Positions 7,884 to 16,551 of a DNA stretch of 64,000 nt are shown here, piece after piece. The position numbers and the translations under genes are program-made. Source of the DNA: an uncultured Helicobacteraceae bacterium (lineage in GTDB: Bacteria; Campylobacterota; Campylobacteria; Campylobacterales; Helicobacteraceae); NCBI GenBank assembly GCA_944323885.1, contig CALUUD010000002.1:248001-312000 (forward strand). The letters run 5' to 3'. Under the pieces are notes generated by a model. The model saw only the letters and a list, made by a program, of their open reading frames with translations. It was not told the origin of the DNA and ran no database searches. Numbering within the stretch: position 1 is the first letter of the stretch; each line of letters begins with the position of its first letter.

Positions 7884-9875
7884 ATGGCATCACGAGCAAC
7901 GCAAGTTGAAATTTTAGTTTTAGATTTTGGGAGTCAATATACCCAGCTTATTGCTAGGCGTTTGCGTGAATATGGAGTTTATACAGAAATTGTTCCTTAT
8001 TTTGAAAAGCTAGATTCTATTAAATCTAAAAATCCAAAAGGGATTATCCTTAGTGGGGGTCCTGCAAGTGTATATGAAGAGGGGGCATATAAACCTGATG
8101 AAAAAATATTTGATTTAGGTATTCCTATCCTTGGTATTTGTTATGGGATGCAATACATTGCTCATCATTTTGGTGGTTCTGTGATTAGGGCTGAAGCACA
8201 AGAATTTGGTAAGGCAAAGCTAGAATTATTGAGAGAAAAATTTATCACTTCTTGTGAGGATTTGGAAGTTTTGCATCAAGTATGGGAAGAAAGCTTTATT
8301 GCAAGGCATGATTTTATGGATGCTAAGACTATTAAGATGATTGTAAAAAATGTCAAAAATACTTTGCGAAGTGCTCAAAAAATCTATATGCTACAAAAGC
8401 AAGATGCTATTTTGGGGTTTTGTATCATTAATAAAGAACATTTTGAATGCTATGGTATTGATAAGGCACAGAATCTCAAAGATATGTGTGAGGAGTTTTT
8501 GGATTTTATTATTGTTAACAAAATCATTGAGAGTGATGTGATTTTATCAAGATGGGATAAAAATGATAAAAATGGATTGGATGCTTATCAAGAGATTGGC
8601 TTTGAGATTACTGGGCAAAAAGGGGAGTTGGTAGAGCTAGCATTGGATATCAAGAAAAAGGTGCTAAAACAAGATCTTTTCATGGGGGTAAAACAAGATT
8701 CTATCGTGTGGATGAGTCATGCAGATAAGGTGGAGAAAATCCCACAAAGTTTTATAGAGCTTGCCAAAAGTGGCAATACACATTACTGTGCAATTGCAGA
8801 TTTAAATAGAAAAATCTATGCAATTCAATTTCACCCTGAAGTGGTGCATAGCGAGTGTGGGGGAGAAATACTCAAAAATTTTGCACTCTCTATCTGTAAG
8901 TGTCAAACCAATTGGAATATGCACAATTTCGCAGAATCAGAAATCGCAAAACTGTGCGAAATTGCCAAAGATGGCAAGGTGCTTTGTGCTGTGAGTGGAG
9001 GAGTGGATTCTAGTGTGGTGGCAACCTTGCTTTATCGTGCTATTGGTGATAGAGTTATCCCTGTGTTTGTCGATCATGGATTACTTAGGGCTGATGAGAG
9101 AGAAGCAGTGGAGGCAATGTTTAGAGAAAATTTGGGTGTGCCACTTATCACTGTGGATGCAAAAGAGATTTTTTTAGGAAAGCTAAAGGGCGTGCGAGAT
9201 CCAGAAATGAAGCGAAAAATCATCGGAGAGACATTTATCGAAGTTTTTGAAGCTGAAGCTAAAAAACACAATGCTAATGGAGAGATTAGATTCCTAGCCC
9301 AAGGCACACTCTATCCTGATGTGATTGAATCTGTGAGTGTCAAAGGGCCAAGTAAGACAATTAAGTCTCATCACAATGTGGGGGGATTGCCTGATTGGAT
9401 GAAGTTTGAGTTGATTGAGCCATTGCGCGAGCTATTCAAAGATGAGGTTAGGGCACTTGGAAGAGAGCTTGGTATGCCAGAATCTATGCTGATGCGACAT
9501 CCTTTCCCAGGGCCAGGACTGGCAATAAGGATCATGGGAGAGGTGAATGAGGAGGATTTGGAGTTACTTAGAAAGGCAGATCGTATCTTTCTCCAAGAGC
9601 TTCATAACAGTGGGTATTATGACAAAGTATGGCAGGCATTTTGTGTGCTTCTAAATGTCAAGAGTGTGGGAGTAATGGGGGATAATCGCACTTATGACAA
9701 TACGATTTGTGTGAGAGCTGTAGAAGCGCTCGATGGGATGACAGCGACTTTCGCTCATCTTCCTCATGACTTGCTAGAGAGAATCTCCAATCGCATTATT
9801 AATGAAGTGGAGGGGATCAATCGCGTAGTGTATGACATCACAAGCAAACCACCAGGCACGATCGAGTGGGAGTAA
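7884..9875 (+). CDS. guaA: GMP synthase (glutamine-hydrolysing) with a GNAT-like insertion in the glutaminase domain
   Basis: GuaA makes GMP from XMP, ATP and glutamine. The class I glutaminase nucleophile is Cys86 in ILGICYGMQ, and the His-Glu pair is at 317-319 (FHPEV). The ATP pyrophosphatase P-loop SGGVDSS is at 371-377, and the C-terminus KPPGTIEWE is canonical. The protein is 663 residues against about 510-525 usually. The excess, about residues 116-264, lies between EFGKAKLEL and [19 protein letters not shown]. It reads like a GNAT acetyltransferase ([37 protein letters not shown]) whose acetyl-CoA loop RGxGxG is missing. An AAAGGAA ribosome-binding site precedes ATG 7884. The 3-prime half is visibly richer in G and C than neighbouring genes. 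All synthetase catalytic motifs are intact, so the enzyme is probably active. Confidence 0.95.
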   Translation: MASRATQVEILVLDFGSQYTQLIARRLREYGVYTEIVPYFEKLDSIKSKNPKGIILSGGPASVYEEGAYKPDEKIFDLGIPILGICYGMQYIAHHFGGSVIRAEAQEFGKAKLELLREKFITSCEDLEVLHQVWEESFIARHDFMDAKTIKMIVKNVKNTLRSAQKIYMLQKQDAILGFCIINKEHFECYGIDKAQNLKDMCEEFLDFIIVNKIIESDVILSRWDKNDKNGLDAYQEIGFEITGQKGELVELALDIKKKVLKQDLFMGVKQDSIVWMSHADKVEKIPQSFIELAKSGNTHYCAIADLNRKIYAIQFHPEVVHSECGGEILKNFALSICKCQTNWNMHNFAESEIAKLCEIAKDGKVLCAVSGGVDSSVVATLLYRAIGDRVIPVFVDHGLLRADEREAVEAMFRENLGVPLITVDAKEIFLGKLKGVRDPEMKRKIIGETFIEVFEAEAKKHNANGEIRFLAQGTLYPDVIESVSVKGPSKTIKSHHNVGGLPDWMKFELIEPLRELFKDEVRALGRELGMPESMLMRHPFPGPGLAIRIMGEVNEEDLELLRKADRIFLQELHNSGYYDKVWQAFCVLLNVKSVGVMGDNRTYDNTICVRAVEALDGMTATFAHLPHDLLERISNRIINEVEGINRVVYDITSKPPGTIEWE

Positions 9876-9886
9876 GGAGGTGTATT

Positions 9887-11833
9887 ATGGCAAAAAAAGA
9901 AGCACAAACAGATTTATGGGTATATGAACTTTTAAAGGAAGCAAATCTAAATCTAACTTATCAAGGTTCTAATATTAAAGAACTAAATGAAGCCTTAAGC
10001 ACTGCCTCAAAAAAAGGGACAAATAAACAAGGATATCCTGAATATTGTGGTGTAGTTAGAGATTTTGTAATTGTGATTGAAAATAAGGCAGATGTAAGCA
10101 AACATATAAGGTGTGATGACAAAAATCTTATTTCACAAGAGCAAAAAGATGTAGAAAATTATGCACTCAATGGTGCTTTATGGTATGCAAAGCAAATTAT
10201 TAAAAATCAAAATACTTATAAAAAAGTTTTTGCTATTGCTGTAAGTGGAGATAGTAAAAAACATAGAATCACGCCTTTATTTGTAGATAATGGAGCATTG
10301 ATAAAAGAGCCTTTAGAAGACATTGAAACTTTTATGCTTTTAAATGAGCAAAATATAGAAGAATATTATAAAAGAGAGGTTTTACAAGAAGAATCTGGTA
10401 AGCAAAAAACAAAAGAAGAGATTGAAAGAATTGCTGCCACTTTACATGAAGATTTAAGAAATTATGGGGCTTTAGATGACAGAAATAAACCATTAGTAGT
10501 AGCTGGAATTTTACTTGCATTAGATGAAATGAGAGCTAAAAATTTGGGTTTAGACTATCTTAATAATGATGAAATTGATACAGATGGCAGTAAAATTTAT
10601 GAGCTTATTAAATCAAATCTTAAGCGTTCTCATCTTGCTCCTCAAATCAAATATGATAAGGTTCTAACACAATTTTCTGTAATTAAAGATACTAAAAAGA
10701 TTAACGAGCTTTGTGAAATCACTGATAAAAAGGGCTTAAAAATCAATTGCACCCCTTTAAAACATTATGCAAAATTTATTAAAGAAAATATTTTTGATTC
10801 TATTCATGCTATAAAGAATTCCAATGATTATTTGGGGATATTTTATAGCGAGTTTATGCGTTTTAGCGGTGGCGATGGACAGACTTTGGGTATTGTGCTT
10901 ACGCCTACGCATATTACAGAGTTATTTTGTGATTTGATAAATTTAAAAGCTAGTGACAAAGTGCTTGATCCATGTTGCGGAACAGGTAGCTTTTTAATTA
11001 CTGCTATGGATTATATGTTATTACAAGCAAAAAATGAAAGACAAAAAGAAGAGATTAAAAAGAATCAGCTTTTTGGCTTTGAATTGCAATCTTTTATGTT
11101 TGCTGTTGCTACTGCAAACATGGTTTTAAGGGGAGATGGTAAGAGTAATTTGTATGATGAAGATTTTTTAAAGCAAAATCCCTTAAACCTCCAAGAAAAT
11201 TTTATGGCAAATATAGGTTTTATGAATCCACCTTATTCTCAAGGTAAGATTGATAAAAACTTAACTGAAATTGCATTTACCGAACATCTTTTAAATTCTA
11301 TTTTAAAAGATGGAAAAGTCGTTGTGATAGTCCCGCAGTCTGCTATGACAGGTAAAAACAAAGAAGAAAAAGCTATTAAGAAAAATATTTTAAAGCATCA
11401 CACTTTAGAGGGTGTAATAACTTTAAATAAAAACACTTTTTATAGTGTAGGGACTAATCCTTGTATAGCTGTCTTTACCGCAGGAGTGCCTCATAGCAAA
11501 GATAAGATCTGTAAGTTTATTAATTTTGAAGATGATGGCTTTGAAGTACAAAAACATAAAGGTTTGGTTGAAACTATACATGCCAAGGATAAAAAAGCGT
11601 ATTTATTAAAGGTTTGGCATGATGAGCTGGAGTCCCCAAGTAAATTTTGCGTAAAAACCACTATAGAAGCAGATGATGAATGGTTACATAGTTTTTATTA
11701 TTTTAATGATGAGATTCCAACTCATGAAGAGTTTGAAAAAACAATGGCAGATTATCTTACTTTTGAATTCAATATGATAACACATGGTAGAGGTTATCTG
11801 TTTGGGTTAGAGGGTGAAAAAGATGCAGAATGA
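9887..11833 (+). CDS. BcgI-like fused restriction nuclease / N6-adenine DNA methyltransferase (A subunit)
   Basis: The protein has 648 residues. The start is ATG 9887 because AAGGAGG lies at 9874-9880; an upstream in-frame codon would add seven residues inside guaA. The N-terminal domain has a PD-(D/E)xK-type site: Pro51-Glu52, Asp59, Glu65-Asn-Lys67. A helical linker follows. The gamma-class N6-adenine methyltransferase core has motif I DPCCGTGSF at 361-369 and motif IV NPPY at 447-450. Nuclease plus methyltransferase in one chain with a separate specificity subunit is the type IIB (BcgI) plan. No separate HsdR gene is present, which fits. It overlaps the S gene by 11 nt. Architecture is confident; the cleavage pattern is inference. 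Confidence 0.8.
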   Translation: MAKKEAQTDLWVYELLKEANLNLTYQGSNIKELNEALSTASKKGTNKQGYPEYCGVVRDFVIVIENKADVSKHIRCDDKNLISQEQKDVENYALNGALWYAKQIIKNQNTYKKVFAIAVSGDSKKHRITPLFVDNGALIKEPLEDIETFMLLNEQNIEEYYKREVLQEESGKQKTKEEIERIAATLHEDLRNYGALDDRNKPLVVAGILLALDEMRAKNLGLDYLNNDEIDTDGSKIYELIKSNLKRSHLAPQIKYDKVLTQFSVIKDTKKINELCEITDKKGLKINCTPLKHYAKFIKENIFDSIHAIKNSNDYLGIFYSEFMRFSGGDGQTLGIVLTPTHITELFCDLINLKASDKVLDPCCGTGSFLITAMDYMLLQAKNERQKEEIKKNQLFGFELQSFMFAVATANMVLRGDGKSNLYDEDFLKQNPLNLQENFMANIGFMNPPYSQGKIDKNLTEIAFTEHLLNSILKDGKVVVIVPQSAMTGKNKEEKAIKKNILKHHTLEGVITLNKNTFYSVGTNPCIAVFTAGVPHSKDKICKFINFEDDGFEVQKHKGLVETIHAKDKKAYLLKVWHDELESPSKFCVKTTIEADDEWLHSFYYFNDEIPTHEEFEKTMADYLTFEFNMITHGRGYLFGLEGEKDAE

Positions 11834-12960
11834 CCTAGCTGGTGTAGAGTGGAGAGAATTTAAGATTGGTGAGATTTTTCATATTTCTGGGACTATTACA
11901 ACACATCCAAGTGGGTTATTGGCGGGAGGCAAAACTCCTCGTATCACTTGTGCAGCTACAAATAACGGATTAGATAATGTTTACAAAAATTTGCCTACAG
12001 AGAAAGGTGGTATTTTAAGTATCGATAGTGCAACTATAGGTTTTGTGGCCTATCAAGAAAATGATTTTATTGCAACAGATCATGTAGAAAAAAATTTCGT
12101 TACAGAACGGTAGTTTTATGAATCGTTATATAGGTTTATTTCTGAAGCAGTGTATAGACAATTCTGTTTGTGGTAAATATGGTTATGGCTATAAATTTTC
12201 ACAAACTAGAATAAAAAAACAAATTATTATGCTTCCCATAGACTCCAAGGGTAATCCAAACTGGCAGTTTATGGAAAACTATATGAAAAATATAGAACAG
12301 AAATATATTAAGAATATTGTAGATTATTATAATAAGAAGCTATTAGATAATCCGCGAGGTAAACTAGCCCTTAATCATTCTGCTAAAGATAGAAACATTT
12401 TCATTGAGGATAGTCTCATGAAAATCGCACGAGAAAATTTAAAATTAGAAAACATAAAGTGGAAAGAATTTGTTGTAGGTGAAATATTTGAAGTGAGAGC
12501 CACGCTTAGTGGTATTGATAAGAATAAATTAAATGGCAAAAAAGGTAATTATCCTTATCTTACAAGAAGTGATAAAATTAATGGCATAGATAGTTTTATT
12601 GCCAAACAAGATGCTTATCATTATGATAAAGCAAATGTGATTACAATAGGTCTAGATACTCAAACGGCATTCTACCAAAGCAATAAATTTTATACAGGAC
12701 AAAATATCCAAATCTTAACATATAAAGAACTTAATAAATACAATGCACTTTTTATAATTATCTTACTTAAAAAACTTATGGAAAAATTTAGTTGGGGTGG
12801 GAATGGAGCAACGCTTACAAGATTAAAAAGAGGAAAAATTATTTTACCTATAGATTCTAAAGGTAATCCACATTATGTTTTTATGGAAGCCTATATGAGA
12901 GCGATAGAAAAAAAACATCTAGAGAAAATTGTAGCTTTTTATCGCTCTAAAATTGCCTAG
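11823..12960 (+). pseudogene. Restriction specificity subunit (two TRDs), interrupted by a frameshift in an A7 run
   Basis: The first 96 or so codons start at ATG 11823, with GAGGG upstream, and end at a TAG at 12111. The rest is in the +1 frame, with an ATG at 12118, to the TAG ending at 12960. Removing one A from the seven As at 12088-12094 joins the parts as ...DHVEK-ISLQNGSFMNRYIGLFL..., matching the HsdS/BcgI-B pattern. The restored protein is about 378 residues with two target-recognition halves, each starting (I/V)(K/E)W(K/R)EF(K/V)(I/V)GEIF. Each half ends with a conserved LPIDSKGNP...FME.YM..IE.K helix block (about 12230 and 12843). As written the subunit is broken. It could be an off-phase switch, a fixed mutation or a consensus error. 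Confidence 0.75.
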
Positions 12961-13030
12961 TTTTATCGCTACTTCTTTCTATGGTTTTATCAAGTTTAAT
13001 TACACTTAAAAATAGTTAAAAGAGAGAATA

Positions 13031-13675
13031 ATGAAGAGATTATTTAATCAACCTCTAAATATCTGCGGTTTAAGTCTACTTTCTTGCCTTGAAGATTCAA
13101 GTATTTCTTTGGCATTTTTTGATCCTCAATATCGAGGAGTGCTTGACAGGATGAAGTATGGCAATGAGGGGGAGAGACAAAAGGGGCGAAGTGAGTTAGT
13201 ACAGATGAGTGAAGAGGTGATTATAAATTTCATCTCTGAAATTCATAGAGTGCTAAAATCAAGTGCCTATCTAATGCTTTGGATTGACAAGTTTCACCTA
13301 TGCGAAGGGGTGCAAAAGTGGCTAGAGGATACGAGTTTTCAAAGCGTAGATCTCATTACTTGGGATAAGGGAAAAATGGGAATGGGCTATCGCACAAGAA
13401 GGCAGAGTGAGTATTTGCTTGTTTTGCAAAAAAAGCCCATTAAAGCCAAAGGTACTTGGAATTTGCATAATATCCGAGATGTATGGAGTGAAAAACTCTC
13501 AAAAGAAGAGCTGAAAGCTCACCCTCACTCTAAGCCCAAAGGGCTTCAAAAAGCTTTGATTCTTGCTTGCACGCAAAATGGGGATATCGTGTTAGATCCT
13601 GCAGCAGGAAGCTTTAGTGTGTTTGAGTGTTGCAAAGAGCTTGAGCGTAATTTTTTGGGGACAAATTTGAAATAG
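13031..13675 (+). CDS. Orphan beta-class DNA adenine/cytosine-N4 methyltransferase
   Basis: The protein has 214 residues. Motif IV, DPQY, comes early (about residue 31, [20 protein letters not shown]) and motif [10 protein letters not shown], comes late (about residue 192), the order of beta-class enzymes. The central [25 protein letters not shown] is the conserved segment after the catalytic loop. DPQY in place of the more common DPPY is seen in some family members. Its base composition is richer in G and C than the flanks, as in guaA, suggesting separate acquisition. It has its own ribosome-binding site (AAGAGAG before ATG 13031) and no partner nuclease gene of obvious kind, although the next gene is a candidate. 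Recognition sequence unknown. Confidence 0.82.
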   Translation: MKRLFNQPLNICGLSLLSCLEDSSISLAFFDPQYRGVLDRMKYGNEGERQKGRSELVQMSEEVIINFISEIHRVLKSSAYLMLWIDKFHLCEGVQKWLEDTSFQSVDLITWDKGKMGMGYRTRRQSEYLLVLQKKPIKAKGTWNLHNIRDVWSEKLSKEELKAHPHSKPKGLQKALILACTQNGDIVLDPAAGSFSVFECCKELERNFLGTNLK

Positions 13676-13790
13676 ATTATCTATAGATTTTTTAGCTATA
13701 TAAATATATGGTTAATTATTTTATATTATTATATAATTGAGCAATTTTTGTTGTCATATGTTGATTATTTAATAAAAAAGAAAGTTATAG

Positions 13791-14693
13791 ATGGATAAAT
13801 ACACTTTTAGGCAATTTATTAATGATGTCTTAAGCTCATCATCAAAACCACTTACATTTATGGAAATTTGGCAAAGTGGGGTAGAAAAGGGGTTGCATAA
13901 AAGATTAAATAGTATTGGTAAAACTCCTTGGCAAAATATTGCAGCTTTACTCTATATGGATATAAAAAATAAAGATTCTATATTTTATATTTATTCTAAA
14001 CAGCCTACTACTTTCTATATAAAAAACCAAAATATAGTAGAATCTATAAAATCATATAAAGAAATACCAGTAAATAAGCAATTAAAATATAATAAAAAAG
14101 AACGAGATTTACACCCACTATTAGTAGAATTTCTATATCATCATCTTAATCTTTATTGTAAAACTATTTATCATGAAAAGAGTATAAAAGGAAAGAATGG
14201 GCAAGATAAATGGATTCACCCTGAGATTGTTGGGGTTTATTTTCCATTTATTCAGAATTATGAAAAAGAAACATTAAGTTTTTTAAAGCACAACTACAAG
14301 TTTTCATTTAAGCTTTATGCCTTTGAATTAAAAGTAAAAATTCATTGGAATAATTTAAAAGAATCATATTTTCAGGCTGTTTCTAATTCAAGTTTTGCAA
14401 ATGAAGGGTATTTAGTAATATTTGATGATTTTGATGATGAAATATTAGAAGAACTTAGAAGATTGAATTCTTGTTTTGGTATAGGTGTAATAAAACTAGA
14501 AGAAAATGTATTTAATAGTAAAATTCTTATACCATCACATAAAAGAGAACTTGATGTCAAAACTATTGATATGCTAGTTAGTAAAAATAAAAACTTTAGA
14601 GATTTTATTAAAGCAATTAATAGTGATTTAGAAATAGGAGAAGAAGATCGTATTGTTAAAAAGAATTACGATCAAATAAGTAGTTTAAATTAA
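13791..14693 (+). CDS. HrgA-like protein: HARE-HTH domain plus probable PD-(D/E)xK nuclease core
   Basis: The protein has 300 residues. Residues 1-80 match the HARE-HTH winged helix (FINDVLSSSSKPLTFMEIW, then GKTPWQNIAALLYMDI), often found in restriction and chromatin-linked proteins. Residues about 105-240 contain HPLLVEFLYHHL, HPEIVGVYFPF and FELKVKI, consistent with a nuclease-like Glu...Asp/Glu...Glu-x-Lys arrangement. I relate it to HrgA/COG2958 proteins, which in Helicobacter occur at restriction-modification loci, but this rests on memory. It sits after an orphan methyltransferase, so it could be its cognate endonuclease or a modification-dependent one. The start ATG 13791 follows AAAGTTATAG, a weak ribosome-binding site. 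Confidence 0.6.
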   Translation: MDKYTFRQFINDVLSSSSKPLTFMEIWQSGVEKGLHKRLNSIGKTPWQNIAALLYMDIKNKDSIFYIYSKQPTTFYIKNQNIVESIKSYKEIPVNKQLKYNKKERDLHPLLVEFLYHHLNLYCKTIYHEKSIKGKNGQDKWIHPEIVGVYFPFIQNYEKETLSFLKHNYKFSFKLYAFELKVKIHWNNLKESYFQAVSNSSFANEGYLVIFDDFDDEILEELRRLNSCFGIGVIKLEENVFNSKILIPSHKRELDVKTIDMLVSKNKNFRDFIKAINSDLEIGEEDRIVKKNYDQISSLN

Positions 14694-14712
14694 TATTTTA
14701 TAGAGGTAATTG

Positions 14713-15288
14713 ATGGGTCCAATACTTATAACTCCATTTGATTTTGATTACAATTTAAATAAATATGGTTGTAATATAAAAAAAGAAGATGCTAGATCTG
14801 ATAATAGTATAAAATCACCAAATACTATATTTTTTGTTGGTGGTTTAGCCGATTCTTGCACAAGAGCATTATTTAATCATTTTGCAAAGTTTAATAATAA
14901 TGATTTTTCAAAATTTTATGCTACATTTGATGCTGTTCCTCATATACCAAATATATTGCAAGAGAATAACTATATAGTAGCTCATAGTTGGGGTGCATCT
15001 AGCATAATAAAAACACTAGCTAATGTTAATAAGAATATTAAATATTTATTGACATTAGATTCTGTTGCTTACACAAAACCAAATCCAATTACTTGTGTTT
15101 CTTACTGGGAAAATATTTATATAAAAAATCACTTTTCATTTGATCCTGCAAATATTGTTGCTTTAGTAGGACATCCTCAAGGTTATATAAAATTTGCAAA
15201 TAATAATATCGCATTGGGTAGGCCAAATACTCATACTAGTATTAGAAATATGTTAAAAGCTAGTAAATATTCTTATTTATTCTCATAA
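14713..15288 (+). CDS. Small alpha/beta hydrolase (lipase/esterase-like), unknown substrate
   Basis: The protein has 191 residues from ATG 14713, chosen over an adjacent TTG because AGAGG lies at 14702-14706. A nucleophile elbow AHSWGAS (Gly/Ala-x-Ser-x-Gly type) is near residue 95, an acid is plausible in LLTLDSVAY (about 115), and a histidine in RPNTHTSIRNML near the C-terminus completes a Ser-Asp-His order. The N-terminal FFVGGLADSC supplies an oxyanion-like loop. There is no signal peptide or membrane span, so it is cytosolic unless exported by a dedicated system. It follows the HrgA-like gene by 19 bp, so the two are probably co-transcribed. Whether it belongs to the restriction locus functionally is unknown. 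Confidence 0.6.
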   Translation: MGPILITPFDFDYNLNKYGCNIKKEDARSDNSIKSPNTIFFVGGLADSCTRALFNHFAKFNNNDFSKFYATFDAVPHIPNILQENNYIVAHSWGASSIIKTLANVNKNIKYLLTLDSVAYTKPNPITCVSYWENIYIKNHFSFDPANIVALVGHPQGYIKFANNNIALGRPNTHTSIRNMLKASKYSYLFS

Positions 15289-15410
15289 ATTATTAAATTT
15301 ATAATTTTATTTTATTATGGCATTGAGTTTTATGTTTTAAATCATGTAAAATTGTATTTGTATGACATAACTATTTAGTTGTGTTATTTATTTTTTATAA
15401 AGGATTAACT

Positions 15411-15974
15411 ATGAGAAAAATTTTAGCTATTTGTTTATTTTTTGCTGGTACTGTTTATGCAGCTAGTATAGATGAAAATAGTGTAAAAATAGAGTTTGAG
15501 GGTTATAAGACTCCCGATATGGTTGGCACAAAAGGTTCATTTAAGAATGCAAAGTTGACATTTGGTAAAGATAAGTCATCTATAAGTACTCAACTAAAAG
15601 GTGCTAGGGCTGTTTTATCTCCAAGTGATATAGATATGGGTGATGATAATGGAATTATTACTACAAATATAGTTGAAACTTTTTTTAAGGTTTTAAATTC
15701 AAAGTCTGATATCAAAGTGAGTTTTGAAAATGTAGTTGATGGCAAAGATAAGGGTGTTATTAGCGCTAAAGTTACTATTGGAAAACAAAGTGATATTGTG
15801 CCAATGATGTATGAAATAAAAGATGGAAAATTTATGGCAAATGGACAGCTTGATATAAATACTTTTTCTAATGGCTCTAAAGCTCTTAAAGCATTGAGTG
15901 ATGTAGCAGCTGGTCATATGGGAATTAGTTGGTCTATTGTTGATATAATGTTTAGTGCAGACTTAGTTAAATAA
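15411..15974 (+). CDS. YceI-family periplasmic lipid-binding protein
   Basis: The protein has 187 residues from ATG 15411, with AAAGGA at 15399-15404; an upstream in-frame codon gives an implausible leader. A signal peptide is clear: MRKILAICLFFAGTVYA, with cleavage probably before ASIDEN. The mature part is a lipocalin-like beta barrel of the YceI family (KIEFEGYKTPDMVGTKGSF, then ITTNIVETFF, then GQLDINTFSNGSKAL). YceI proteins bind isoprenoid-type lipids in the periplasm. The gene is monocistronic, with a hairpin terminator downstream. Confidence 0.85.
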   Translation: MRKILAICLFFAGTVYAASIDENSVKIEFEGYKTPDMVGTKGSFKNAKLTFGKDKSSISTQLKGARAVLSPSDIDMGDDNGIITTNIVETFFKVLNSKSDIKVSFENVVDGKDKGVISAKVTIGKQSDIVPMMYEIKDGKFMANGQLDINTFSNGSKALKALSDVAAGHMGISWSIVDIMFSADLVK

Positions 15975-15991
15975 ATATAAACTTATTTGTT

Positions 15992-16024
15992 AGAAAGATT
16001 TCTAGTATTAGAATCTTTCTTTTC
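15992..16024 (+). terminator. Rho-independent-type terminator after the YceI gene
   Basis: The arms AGAAAGATT(T)CTA and TAGAATCTTTCT form a 12-bp stem with one bulged T and a GTAT loop, followed by TTTTC. It begins 18 bp after the stop codon of the YceI gene. Confidence 0.7.
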
Positions 16025-16096
16025 TTGATTTTTGTTTTATTTTTTACCTACCTATTTTAGTTATATTTATCACTATTATTTAAAAAAGGGTTTATA

Positions 16097-16549
16097 ATGA
16101 TGGAATTATTAGGAGCAATAAATTTAGATTCCTACATGGGTGATTGGTATGAAATGGCAAGAAAACCTGCATTTTTTCAGAATAATTGCAAATCATCAAA
16201 GGCAACATATATAATAGAATATAAAGATGGAAAACCTGTAATAAAAGTAATCAATAGTTGTATAAAAAATAATGGTAAGACTTCTAGTATAGAGGGTAAA
16301 GCCATTATAAAAAGTGGACGTGCTTTATCTGTAAAATTTAGTATTTTTATGAATATATTTAATAAACCAAATTATGAAATTATATTTATAGATATTGAAT
16401 ACAAGGTAGCTATTATTGGGTCACCAGATAAAAAGTATTTATGGATACTTTCTCGTGAAATACTTCCTAGAGATAAGACTATATTTTTACTTGATATTGC
16501 AAAAGAAAGAGGTTTTGATATCAGTGATATTATATTTGATGAATATTAA
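16097..16549 (+). CDS. Lipocalin-family protein (Blc-like), no signal peptide
   Basis: The protein has 150 residues. It carries the lipocalin GxW motif in LDSYMGDWYEMARKPAFFQ and the second conserved block YEIIFIDIEYKVAIIGSPDKKYLWILSR in short form. Bacterial lipocalin Blc is an outer-membrane lipoprotein binding lysophospholipids, but this copy has no signal sequence or lipobox, so it is predicted cytoplasmic. Some Campylobacterota and other bacteria have such short forms. An AAAAAAGGG ribosome-binding site precedes ATG 16097. It converges with the glycosyltransferase gene, whose stop is 2 bp beyond. Confidence 0.82.
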   Translation: MMELLGAINLDSYMGDWYEMARKPAFFQNNCKSSKATYIIEYKDGKPVIKVINSCIKNNGKTSSIEGKAIIKSGRALSVKFSIFMNIFNKPNYEIIFIDIEYKVAIIGSPDKKYLWILSREILPRDKTIFLLDIAKERGFDISDIIFDEY

Positions 16550-16551
16550 CT

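Noticed and set aside
8350-8541. Separate gene inside the guaA insertion
   Set aside because: The alternative frame lacks a ribosome-binding site and family features; the guaA frame itself carries the GNAT-like pattern.
9380-9385. G6 run in guaA as a contingency site
   Set aside because: It encodes the invariant Val-Gly-Gly of the synthetase domain in an essential gene and is short; probably codon choice.
9887-11833. Standard type I HsdM
   Set aside because: The N-terminal PD-(D/E)xK-like site and lack of an hsdR gene fit a BcgI-type fused enzyme better.
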